Part shown: positions 26,901 through 40,350 of the stretch, piece after piece | Position numbering within the stretch: the stretch's first letter is position 1 | Layout: each line of letters opens with the position of its first letter | Source of the DNA: Chimonanthus salicifolius | Taxonomy: Eukaryota; Streptophyta; Magnoliopsida; Laurales; Calycanthaceae | DNA length: 64,000 nt | Direction of reading: 5' to 3' | Assembly: GCA_013350335.1 (NCBI GenBank) | Contig: CM023541.1 | Span: 41,408,739-41,472,738 of the forward strand | Program-made: the position numbers and the translations under genes | The notes under the pieces: model-generated | What the model was told of the DNA's origin: nothing | Seen by the model: only the letters and a program-made list of their open reading frames with translations | Databases searched by the model: none

Positions 26901-29900
26901 GATCCTAAGTACTCTCCCTTTTCCTTTTATAGCATTGACATGAGGGAACTTCCTTCAGTGAGAACTGAGAACACATCATTTTTAGAAACTAGGAAACTCA
27001 TGCACAAAGTCATGTTCCTTTTTAGAAAAGATTCCCGGTGAAGTTAGAATACCTTCTAAACCCATGAAAATGCCTATCTCAAGTACCACACAAACGGGCC
27101 CTCACTTGGCAAAAGTCAAGCCACTACCATTACACTATGTGCCCCACCACACAAGACAAAGGTCCTAGCTCATTGCGCTGCTTCTCATAGCCTGATGACA
27201 TCATTTAAAGGGAAGCTCTCCTCTCTTTCATTTTCTCTACAAATTTATTTTCATATTCATTTTTTTATTTTCTATATGTTCTACAAACATCAGTGTTAGG
27301 ACAGGTCAAGTAAAATAAAATCCAAGAGAAGTCAGGTGAGTAAAATAAGAGTCAAGTTGAGTCAAGTCAGGTAAGGAAAAATAAAGAAAAAGAAGTTACC
27401 AACCCCAACCCATAGCAACCATGTATTGCATGTCAAGGTTAAATCTATCTTTTTTTATATGCATGAACTTTTACAGTTTAGTTTCATGAAGGAAACAAAA
27501 TGTACTTCTAAAATCTTTACTTGACATCTACATGCAAACTCTTTAATATCAAGAAACTCCCAAGTATAATCAAATAGTAAAGAACACAATAATACCAACT
27601 TGATTGAGAATGAACTCTGGAAAGAGTTGAAGCGATTGATGGTAGGCATAGAATGTCCATGTAGAAGTTCCACCTTCATTTTATGCAAAGAATCCTGTTG
27701 AGATATACCCATCAAGATTTGAACCTGGAGCAATGGACATTAATTTGTCAATGCAGGAGAAATGTTTGTTGAGAGTGAGTTAGATGTTGAGTCTCATATA
27801 ATGCAAAAGTCAATGCATAAAATCAACACAGTGTTGTTATTATGTCAATTGAGGTATATGCCATGATAGAAGAACAAATTGCAAGAACGAACATAATAAG
27901 ACTAAAGCTAGCATAGAGCCATAAAAGCATGCAAAGAAAATGAATCAGATCATGAAGGGTTGTTAGTAGATGCATACGCCATGATTGTACAAAAGCACTA
28001 GTATGTTGGAAACTTTTGACAAAACACCCAACCAGACTTGAAAAAAATACGAAAACAAGGTTCAGGTTGACGGTTTTGACCTATTTAAGATAGAGGTTGG
28101 ATTTGGTGTAAAGTCGGGTTGTGAAGGAGGTACTTTATCATTTACTTGATCATTTATATACATGTGACCTCTAAATGTATCATTGTATCAGTTGACTTTC
28201 CCTTTTTTTCCTAGATTAGGTTAGATCCCTTGATTAAGGGATACTTGATGAGTGATTGACTGTAATTAGATTATAACTAATTCTTTTATAATCTATATAA
28301 TCCGCTGCCTTCACAACAATTATTCTGAAAACTATTATCTCATCTTCTTCCTTGCGTCAACATTATTGCACCCTTCTCTCCATGAACAATTAGGATTTTT
28401 TAGATCCCTATTTGGAGCAAAGACAGAATCTAGTTGATTCCATCATGCGCTGTTTCTTCATTGTCCTCCTCCCTTTTACTAAAACAGAAACAATCTAGTC
28501 CTCCTCCCTTTTACTAAAACAGAAACAATCTAGTCTCCTCATTCCTCTCCCATGAAGAGCTTGAAAAGATCAACATCTTGTTGTTGTGGCATAGGCCTTT
28601 CCCACATGCCACGAACAAGAATAATCCTAGAACAACATGGAAGCTAGTTAACCAACTTCTTTGAGGGACATAATTGATTGCATAGAATTTAAAGAACCTA
28701 AAGGAGCATGAGTCATATATTCTGCCAAATGTCATTCTTGCCACAACCTCTTGGATTTTCTTAATGCTTCTAACCCCATCAGCATTTTGAGAGAGATCAA
28801 GTCTTCCATGTGTAAGTTTCTCTAATCCACAATCAACAACTCTCCTTGCTGTTGTCCAACCTTTTTGAATATCTCCCCTTGCGACGCATGCAAGGGAATT
28901 CCAAAGCACTGGATGTAGACTTTTCTTCTGAGGTATGTAAGCACATGTGCACCATTTCTCAAGACTAAGAAACACCTTTCTCCTAGTCCATGAGTTCCTT
29001 TTTCTCCATCATTTCAGCAGTTCCTAGGATTCCAATGTGAGAATACTCATGTCACGTCCCAATCTTCTGATATATTTTTTCATTTTCCTCCAATGGCCTC
29101 ATGTAAGTTCCTAGGAAGCCAAAGGAATGATACATACGATGCTCCCCACCAAGCTTCTTTCTAGCCAATCATCACTAGAACACCTTTGAGACCACGTTCA
29201 CCATAACCTATTTCTGGATAGCTGTTTCTTCTAGACTTTTGGTTTCTTTTACCATCTCCATGTAAGACCATTCCTTCACTCCTCCCACACCATATTGCCT
29301 TCAATTGAACAGATTTGAGTTGTTTTTCAAGCTTCCTCTCTATTCTCACCCTTCTCTATTCCAACTCTAATCCTCTCCCTAGGCCTTTCTCTCAAATGTG
29401 TCTTTTCGAACTCTGATTTTCTGCCTCCCAATCAGGGCCCATTCAATGCCTTAATAGCACTGTATGCCTCAGGCTCTGGTTCAAATTGAAAAAAGAAAAG
29501 AAAATGAATAGTCCTCCATATATTACTTTGCTAGGAATACATGCATTTACCACCTTGCTATGCCATGAAAGAACATCCATTGGCCACCTCACCTAGCAAT
29601 CGGCAGGCAGCACCACCAAACACTGTGATATTAGGGTTGTTCATGACCAATCTCACCTACCTTTATTTCTCCTCATGTCCACCCATTTTGCTTCTTCTCT
29701 TGTTCACAACTCTCCACAAAATGGGTAAACCACTGTCAAGATGAGAGAACTAAAATATATCAAGAGGGAAATGGTCCAATGCAAAAACTTATGACTAGAT
29801 ATATATGATCTATAGAGTTTATGTAGACATCAGAAGCCTTCAATAATGTGTATATGCAACAAATGACAAATTCATTGGCTTCTATACCAAGTCAATTCCA

Positions 29901-30852
29901 ATCAATCACCTGAATGACAAAGGTGCCATGCGTGGTTTTCTTCAAATTTCACTAGTCTATTTGTTCAAATTACAAATATCACCAATCAAAGTAACATCTG
30001 AGCCAATGACAACTAACACGAGGAAATGGGAAAGAGTGAGTTGGAAGAGAAAGGGATACAGAAAAACAGTGACAGATAATGTAGAAATTGAATATATGGT
30101 TCATTATACAGCCAAATGGAGAAATGGAACTTGAAAAGCTGATCCCCAAATAGATGGGATTTTGGCTTTGATGACCATCATATATGTACATGAGAGAGAG
30201 AGAGAGAGAGGTGTTGGTTACAATAACTTCAATTGTAATTCTCTAATGAGGAATGATCAAGTGCAGGGCGCTGATACAGTGAATTGTTCAATAACTGACA
30301 AAATACACCTGGTGGAGGCTGGTCAAACCTCAAATGCTGTACCAACTTTTAGCAAGATCAAAAGGCATTGCATCACCAATGCAACCAAGGCATTACGAGC
30401 TGTTCACAATGGATTGTGTAATCTTCAGTCATCATGTAGAGAAGATGACCTGAATCTATGGTGAAGATCAAGATAATGTTTATAACACACTGGTGAGATC
30501 AATAGGGGCTATTTTTATCCAATGGTCTGGCAGTGATGAGAAGTAGGACAAATAGTGCAGATTTAGAGACTGAATCATAATTTACAGCAGGGCTTTCTGT
30601 ATTAACCATACCCCTTCTCTAATTAGCAATATTTTGTTCTACTGTCAGTGGAGCCACATACTATCCCATAATAAGCTGAATAGTTCATCAAATTCTTATT
30701 AACAGCAATCAATTTTAGTGCATGCAACATTATCATGATAAAATAGAAAAGCCAGCAGCTTGATTCTCTTATGAATGCTTGACAGAATTAACACTGAAAG
30801 CTTCAATTTTGGATTATTTTAAAGCTTTCACGCTATTAGATAAGACACCTTG

Positions 30853-30918
<66 letters not shown>

Positions 30919-33900
30919 AAGAAAAAAAGCATCACAATTGTGATGTAGAACAAAGCCAGAAATCCGACTCTGTACAATATCGCCTACGTGTGTAACAGTC
31001 TTAAGGACATTGTACTCCACAGATTATGGAAGCAATCCAAGCAACATAATGGAATACCTATTGCACAAGTCATCATGTCGAGGTAATGAAAACATAAAAA
31101 TTGACCTTTCTTGCAGAAGCCATTTGAACTCCATTCATGAGTACTTAAATAAAGATACGAGTTTGGCTAGAAAATAAATCTAAGCATAAATGATTAAAAT
31201 ACTTGAGAAAAGGGAAAAAGTGAGCCCTATCATAAAATACAACTCCTGATTAAGAAACAGAAACTCACCTGATCATAAGTATTACAAGGAAGGGTAAAAC
31301 CGAAGTCCAGTAGAAGTGTAGCATTTGAAAATTTTCCGTAGCTTATAAAAACCTAAAAAAGTAGCTAATGTTTAATTTCCACTAGAAAATCACATTGTCT
31401 ACTTAATCATGCAAATAACTAGCATGCACATGATAGATACCTTACAAAGTATACATATCAAAATTAATATGATAATCACAACTAAGCTGTAGAATTGAAA
31501 ACATCAGATATAAGGCAAAAATTGAGGATGAGGAACATTCTCATCTCACCAACCAGTCTAGGGGGTAATTGATCCTAATATTCTTCTTATGGGAGCCTTT
31601 CGTTACCATTTCCTAGTTTATTGTTTCTTGTTTCAATAATTAATCACTTCTGCAGATAAAAATTTAGGAATGAAACAAAAAAGAAAAAGAAAAAGAATGC
31701 CTTGTTGGATAACTTGCATTCCTTTTTGAATAGTATTCAGTGGATCATTGGAGATCATAGAGGAACTGATTGGATCTCTAAGAAAAGACATGCATCTGAT
31801 CATATCTGTCAAGAATGTGATGATTACAGAGGAAGCAGCTGACTGAAGGACTGCAGCCCCAGAAACCAGCTTGTAGCAAGCCAGAAGTTTGAGAGAGAGA
31901 GTGGAAAGCAGTCATTCTGACCAGCCAACCGAATGGAGTTGGAGCCCAGTAGATCTAGATATGAAAGCCAAGACATTTCATTTATGCTAGCTGATTTACC
32001 TAAACAAAATTTAAGGATCCCAAGTTATATTTAGATTGTGACAAAGTCATATAAGCACAACGGAAGAAAGACCACAATGAGGTAGGCTGGCCGGTCCTAG
32101 ACTCAATGGCCAGAAGTGGCTAAAGAGGTGGATATGGCTGCTAATCTATTTTTTGCAGTGGGAGGCCACTAACCCATTACTAGAGGGAAGGCTTATCATC
32201 CACTGCTTTTTTTGGATTTACCATGTACATCTTTACTTACTATTGAGACATTCTGAAAGCCAATTTTCAGGGCCTAAACTCATCTGAATCATCATGAAAT
32301 GGTTTGGTTGGACAGCTTTACAAGTTACTACTCAATGGGTTTATGAATTTGTAATATGATGTGAATTGGAGAATATAGATGACCATAATTATATGGGTTA
32401 AAAAGAAATTATGTTTTAAGTACTTTGCGACTTATTTCATTATAAAAGATGCATGCATTTAGACATAATAGAAGGTCGAGTTATATGCTAGGGCTTCCTT
32501 TGAAAACCTCCTTTTTATGGAAATGAATATTATACAAGAAAATGATTTTTTAATCTCCTCTTTTGTTTCCCTTCTCTTAAGTGAGTGATTCTCTTCTCTT
32601 CATCTCCAATTTATACCCTTCTCTTTCTTAATTTCGACATAACATTAACTTTTCAATTTCTGATCTGTTTATAGCAGATTGATATGATACAGCCAAGGCA
32701 AAAAAAGGGTTATCTGGTAAAGGGGTTGTCTGAGAATGGAGAAGGGAGCAGTTAAGCAGTTAGAATAGACTGATATTATTGTCACTCAAATGTATAATCA
32801 TTTTCCTGTGACTGAAAGGCTATTGATGCTTTTGCTGCACAGCTATGTTCTGACAGCATCTCCATCGTCTTCTGATTATCCTGGTCGGCATAATTGGCAG
32901 GCTTTATTATTTTTGTTGTTGTTGTTATGGGTTTCAGAGAGGGGATGGATGTTAAGGCAAGTGGAGGTCAAGACTGCAATGTTCTAATCACAATTGAAGA
33001 GAATAAAAATGTATTTATTTCACTCTCTACAACAACAATGAGAACCTCTGATTGCTAGCAATATTGTGTCGCTTTACATAATCTTTAGTTGGTTTCCAGC
33101 TTCTGGATAATGAAGTATTGAACTTCGGATGACATATACACAAAGAGTTAAAATTGATTAACTAGTGAAAATAGGTTATTCTGTTCTATTGATTGCATTG
33201 TGATTTACTCCAATTACCTCTGGTATCAGGTTCTGTGATATGGTTCTGCTTATTGATGACACAACTTGGATTGCTTGGATATCTCAGCTGAAACAGGAGC
33301 TTTTTGGTGCTACAATTTTTTTTATCATGGTGTCAACACAATTTCAGAGAAATACCTCCATAACAATAGTAGTCTAGAGTATCCACTCAAAGATTTCACT
33401 TTATGGAATGAGCATATGAATGCCCTATATCACAATATAAATTACATCAAGTTGTATGTCCTGCAATTTTAGATTAACATAAAGCCTAGCTTTTAACAAC
33501 AAGAAAGGCAATTATTAGTGAATCAACTCTTTCTTTTTCTTTTCTTTTTTTCCGTTTTGAATGATTTTGTTGAGGCTGGTTCTGATTTCTTAACATACTA
33601 GAACAATTAACCAGGAAAAACAATCTCCAAGCTATGTCTGACCTGTTCTCCACAATGTATAATCTCGGTCAGCAATTACCTACACAAATGGAACCAAATA
33701 ATTAAAATTAAGGAAAACAAGTTTCACAGGATCACAGACCTTTTGGTTCCAGAATTGAAATGGTTCAGAACTATTTTAGGATGTTCCCTTCAAGAAGAAT
33801 CAGCAGAAATCTTCAGAATTCGCTGTAACAAACTAGTCATTTTCTTTCATCCTTTGTCTTTCTAGGCTACAGTATTCCTGCCACAAGATGCTAATGTTCA

Positions 33901-36900
33901 AACAAGAAAGTCAAATCTTTCTGCGTTGCATTCAACATTTTCAACTGATTTTTCCAGAGGGCACAGTCCTTGTTCTTTCCAGAATCAAACCAGGTGCAAA
34001 AACATGTCCAGTATCTTTGCACCAAACAGTTCGAGACAGGTATATAGAATTCTAAAATCACATTTGCAAGCCCAAAATCATAGAAGTGAAAAAAAGAGTA
34101 TAAATTTCATTTCTCTACTGTATATTTTATCAACACTGCCATAGACTGCAAACAAATGACAAGGTTTTTTCTGCAACAACTGTACTTACAAAGTGTAAAC
34201 ATTTCAACAACTAAATTCCTTAGATTAGATATCACTTCCAACAGCTTAAAAAGAAGAAGATAAATCTCAATTTCTCTAGGGCATATCTGAAAGTAATGTT
34301 ACAGAGCAAAAACAAGTTAAGAGCTTCTTCGTCACTAAAATAGAAATTATAATTGTCACAACCATCTATCCAACCCTAGATAGATGGGATGAAAGCTTTG
34401 ATAATGGTGTAGAAAAATTCATAAGTGCAACATTGAATTGCCCAAAAAAACCCATCTAGAATTTACTTAAACAATTTAATAAGGAAATATGATGAAGTAC
34501 AAATATTCTTTGGACTTTTAGTTCATGAATTCATTAGAATTTTATATTTTTCTACACAATCCCCAGTAAGTTCTTTTTTTTTTTCCCCTTTCTGAGATGT
34601 TGACATCGCTTGAACCACAATATCAATAGTTGTAACTGTGAGCACTTACCAATTGTATTAACAGGCTCATGCCACATTCTGGCCTAAGTATGCAGGTTTC
34701 CAATCCATTAAGTTTCATCCGAACTTTCTATTTTGGAAAATATAGAACTGTTAGCCTCAAATAACATGAAATTTTCTCAAGATCTCCAAATCCTCTTAAA
34801 TTTTTTTGAAAGACTAATGCCATCTTGGTGCAAAGTGAGATTGCAAGAGAAACTGCTAGAAACCTCGTATACTGTAATCATCATAAAACTAGGAATTTAT
34901 ATACAACAGATGAATCTATATAGATAATATAGTATCCGCATAAGATCCTATTGAAAATTTAATTGCTATATTAAGGGATAATCCTACTCTTATCATAATA
35001 TAATCATAATATATTGTAGGCATCTTAACCCCTGCCCCTTCTTTAGGCTTCAAACTGGATAATGGAATCTTGAACCCGGTATGTGTGTGCAGGGAGGCAT
35101 GCATGTGCCCCGAAGGAATAGTCGAGCGTGACACTTGGACACCTTCGATCATAAAAAAAAAAAACTGGATAATGGAACTAAAACTGGCAAGTGACACTAT
35201 TTGTAGTAATCCAAATGCATCTTTTTTCTTCAACACTATCCAAAATACAATAACAAAAATACCGCACATGCATCTTTCAACTTCAAAGCAATATTATAGA
35301 ATTACATATTTTCATAGAGAGGGAAACACACCTCTGAGATTTCTTTATCATCATCACTTAGTAATACTGCCCCTGAAACTCCATCATGATTAAGAAAATC
35401 TGCAAAAGGAATCTACAAAATATTTTATAGCTTAGTAACAATAAAGCTATACGTATAAGGGAAAAAATATAAGCTGACAACCAAACCATTGTGATGGTTT
35501 GGGTAGCAATAGGGCTCATATGGGCCACAAATGTTGTAAAACTAAACCCTTCACCAACCATACCCCTGTGAATTGGTATATGCTTGCCCATGGTTCCAGT
35601 TCAGCAGTGGACTTAATGTTGGATGGTTAAGATTGGAGGCATTCTTACAGTCAAGTTCCATCGTCCTATAGATGATCCATCCAGCAGTGGGAACCCAAGT
35701 TGAATGGGATTTGACAGTAGCAATTCACAAGATGGATGATTGATGAAGAGTTTATATCTACAAAAGGCAGGGCCAACAATGAACATGTTGCTGAGATCGA
35801 ACCATAACAATGGCCCAATCATCAGTACTGATCATTCCCTGATGAATATAATAGATGTAAATACTCCTTGTCAATAGAGGTAAACATTGAATCATGGAAA
35901 AGTAATGATTTCTACCAAGGATTGGCCCTTTGATGTTCCCCAAGCACGAGATCCAACTGTACGGTTAACAAATAGCCTATCAGCTCAGGCAAATAATTCA
36001 AACATAAAGTGGAAACAATATGATAGTGGATGAGGGCATCCAGTCTATTGGTTCACAGTCAGATTCTTCTTCGGTGGAATTAGATCATGTAGATGAAATT
36101 GCATTGGTTACATGTCCCATTTTGATCAAGGCACTCATAAATGGATTCTGTCTAATAAGCCCATTCATTTTGCAAGTCATGGCCCAATAACACCATGTGA
36201 CCCAATCAAGGCCTGTTAAGACAAAGCCCACTCAAAAACAGGCCAAAGCCCACTCCACTAAGCCCAAATTCGTCCAAGTCCTTAGTCCCTTCCCAAGTGC
36301 CAAGTGTCATCACCAGAGAGCATTATCCCATATGCAAGTGACAGAAGAAGAATTTTGCAATGGAGGAAAGGAGGTGGCATGCAGAATCTCTCCATATGGC
36401 CACTTGCATCTTTTGCCTACTTAGTATTTTTATCTTTTAATCTTAGTCATACAATAAGCCACATGGCATGATGTAAGGTTGAGATAGAATGGTCAAATTT
36501 AGACTACATTCTATCTTAGGTAAGTAGGTATTTTTAGTCGGTTTCAAAGAGAGAAAATACCCTCCTAGGCTTGGTCGACCAAGGCAAGAGCGCTCTTGTC
36601 TTTTTTCCTTTCTTTTCTCTATAAATACAAGCATGTTGTATTCGAATTTCACAAGATTGAATAAGAATTGAAGTTATTTCTTGAGAGAGTTTTCTCTTGG
36701 ACTCCTTGGAGTTGTGTTCTTGAAGGTTGGACAGGGATCCAGACTTCACCTCTACAAGTACCAGTATTTTTTCAATTCAATTAGTCCTTTTGGTTTTCAT
36801 AGGATTAGGTTGTGCTTGAATTCGATTATACCAGTCTCTTTTAATTATGCTTCTGCAATCTACAATCATATTCGATTAGAATGAAGCCTAATCTAGAGAT

Positions 36901-39900
36901 TCCTTAGACTAAATTGAATTTTTGGGAAACTTGTCCAATTGGTCCGGATATTGTTTGAGCAATTCATTACCAAGCCAGAATCCTTTTACGATTCGTAATC
37001 GGCTGCATGGGTCTTTTAGAGACCATACTTTGAAATCGCAAGCCTACTGGCGGGTTCTCTCAGAATTCGACCCTAGGCTGCGTCAGATAGTTTTAACACA
37101 AGCATCATAGGCTCACGGCCAAGTATTAATGGCATCACCAAGCTCATTCAGCAATATAATATTAATACTGCTCTCAAGTACCATGCTCACGACATAAGAG
37201 GTTGGGTTGGTTTATCATAGTGGCAAGTTCAAACAAGTGCATATGGACCAAAAGCATTACCAACATGTCTACTAGGTTGAAAAAGATGCAGGAATTGAGG
37301 TGTTATTGATAGAAGCACTCAAACAAGGTCGGGAAAAAAAATGTTGTGTATCTCTTGTTAGGTGCATGACCAATATAAGCACTATCCATACGACAGCCCC
37401 CTAAGCAAGGGATCACAACAGCTCAATAAAACTAATGCATATCCTGGCATCCTTAAGAAAGGAGAACCATAAAAACATAATCTGCTACATATGGTACGCG
37501 GCAGGAGTGTAAGAGAAGTTCTGTATTTCCTGTAGTCTTATATCACCTACTCTGTTGAACCTTCTAGGTCCTCAAAATTGTTCCAAAACATATTGATGTG
37601 ATGCACTAAGTAAAGAAAACTGTCAAAGCTAATACACTTGTACATGAAGGTCTGTACCTAAAGCATAAGTATGCATGAAGCTTGCAAATGTAGCATCTCC
37701 AAAATTTTGAGGGAAGTGCTCAAGAGCCTGAAATCATAAGGACATTACCTTATAAAAGTAAGCTATTTAGCAAAATAAAACAAAATTCACAATTTAAAAG
37801 CATTCCATAATCAAGAAAGTCTGAACTTAAGGTGCCCTCTTCTCGTAAGCGTACAGTGTTGGATAAATCTTCACCCAGTACACTATGCTTGACTTAAATA
37901 TCACACATATTAGGGTGACATGGGTATGAAATTTCAAGCATTACTAATTGATGACAGTCCCTAACTGCAGCGATCTGGCAGGCACCCAAGCATAACCCCA
38001 CTGCATTTATTCACTGATGTGCATGCTTGCACCTGGTCACCATTGCATGCAAAAGCACATGCATATATGCATTCAGATAATGATGCGGAGCATTCATTGC
38101 AGATTCCATAATTAGTAGTTGCTTTCCATAATTAGTAGTTGTTATATTTAATTTTCTTTGAGGTTGGTTTTAGTTAGTTTCTATTTTGTTTATCGCTTTA
38201 TTTAGTTAATGTTTTATTTTAAGAAAGGAAGAGTTCTATATAAGTTGTAGCCTCCTTGAGGCAAAGACAGATTAATGAATAAGATTTTGAGATTTCTGCA
38301 AAAACCTGTAATGGTGCGACAGTGGAGAGAATCCATGGAACTCTGGTGAGAAATCGGAGAGGCGTGAAGCCAGGTACTTCTTTCTTTTTCTTTCCTCCAT
38401 AACCTAGTTGTTATCTTCCATAACCCACCCTCTCTGCTGCCACAAATCAATAAAGTCTCATACTGCTGCCACCACTCTTGCTTAGCCCAGATCTGTCCAG
38501 ATCTGCATTCCCAGTCTTTGTCCAAGCCTTCTCTACCGTCACCAGCAAACCCCACTACCTGTCCACCTTTCCGTCACCCCAAATCCCTCTCTCTGATTTC
38601 CGCCTCTGTCCCAAAACCCCTTTCTGCTGCCTCCTTGACTTCCCTAATCCCTTTCCTTGAACTGTTGTAAGACCTTAAGGGCCCTTTAGCCCTCTGGATC
38701 CCTTTCCCAAGCCAACATTTAACCATACAGTCATCATACTGCTGTCCCAAGGCCTTTGAATCCCTTCCTTAACCCATACAGCCTTGTTGTACCCATTAAC
38801 CCCATCTACTGCCATCGTCATTCCCCTCCAAAGCCACTACCTATGTCGCCACTTCCTAAAATCCCTTCCCGTGCCTTCGTTTCCCTTCCAAGCCCTCCGT
38901 CTTCCCGCCGCAAGCCCTTTCCTTGCCAAGCCTTCCGCTCCATCCCAGTTATTTCCATTCCTATACCCTTTTATTTTAATAAAAGCCTAAGTTATATCAT
39001 GTGCTTAAGTCCCAAGAGTAATCCATTTCACTTATAACTCACGTGGCTATTAGATTTTCTTTTCTTAAATTATCAAACTGCCGTTGGACCATCATTAACC
39101 AATTATTCCTCTGTATTCCTTGTATTTGCGTGATTATGTGTGGTCATTTTATATTAATTAGTTGTAAGTATTATTTTAATTTTAATTTCAGCCTCATATT
39201 AGTTTTAGGGTGCATTATTTTCATCCCTTTAATCCACATTTAGACATTTAGAGTTACCTTTTGTCTTGTCCTGCATCAGATAACCAATCGATCAGTCAAC
39301 TAATTTGTGTGCCCCAGTTTTTTATTCACCCTTTTCAGTCCTAGCATCTATTCTCCCTATGATGTAACATGTAATTTCTCGCTACTTCACTTCAAGCTTT
39401 TTTTTGAAAGGTTACTCACTTCAAACTTTACCATCTCCCCCATGACTCCTAGATAACTTTTTATCTACTAAACTTCCATTCTTGAAACTAAATTGGGTGC
39501 CAGTCATATTATGATCTAAAAGGAAGCTGTCAAATGTGGAAAAGTCAGTATCTCTGACTATGTGGAAGAAAAAACTTTGTTGAAGTCAACCCCTTGCCCG
39601 CTAATTTATTTCCCATTAACTCAAATATGCCTGATGTCTGTGGTTAACAGAACTGGAGGAATCCATCATGGTTTTCTTTGGAATGACATTGACAAGAAAC
39701 ACAATTATCATCTGGTGGAGCATGATCAGACGTGTAAACAATTAAGGATGAAGGTTTTTTAGAGTGTGACCAATAAAGTTGGTTAATTTTGCATTAGTTA
39801 CCACTCTCCAAAGCTATAACCAAAAAAAAAAAGAAGTAACCTACAATTACCTCCCATGGGATTAGTCTACTCTCACCTCCAATGTGGGGTGGGGATGCCC

Positions 39901-40315
39901 GTCATATTTAAAAATAAATAAAAAACTCCCATGCTTAACAAAACTGCAAATTGCTTTGCTAAGATGTAGTAATATTCTACCCTTACCAGTGCAATATTTT
40001 ACTAAAAAGTCTGTAATGCTATTAGAAATAAGGAGCAACATTTCTTTTTTCTCTACAAAAACCGAAAACATGAATAGAAGTCACCAAAAAAGAGTTACAT
40101 GTTTGGGAAACATGAATCTTGAAAGATTTCAGATTTCATGGCATCAAATTGAAGTGTTTGAAATATTGCAGATTTGTAGCAGATAGGAACTCTTAAGATT
40201 GGAAGAAGGGGACAACCCCTTAGAAATCTTGCATTAATCAGGTTAGCAATATGGCATACATAAGATGCTCATCTCTCTCACCATATCCTCCATGTCAAGC
40301 ATCAAAAGAAAACCC

Positions 40316-40350
<35 letters not shown>

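Noticed and set aside
28514..28975. A 153-codon minus-strand frame taken as a gene
   Set aside because: The recognisable pieces lie in different frames, so it is better explained as a decayed retroelement, if anything.
30814..31020. Minus-strand frame with a Tyr-Ile run
   Set aside because: It is a translation of the (TA)31 microsatellite.
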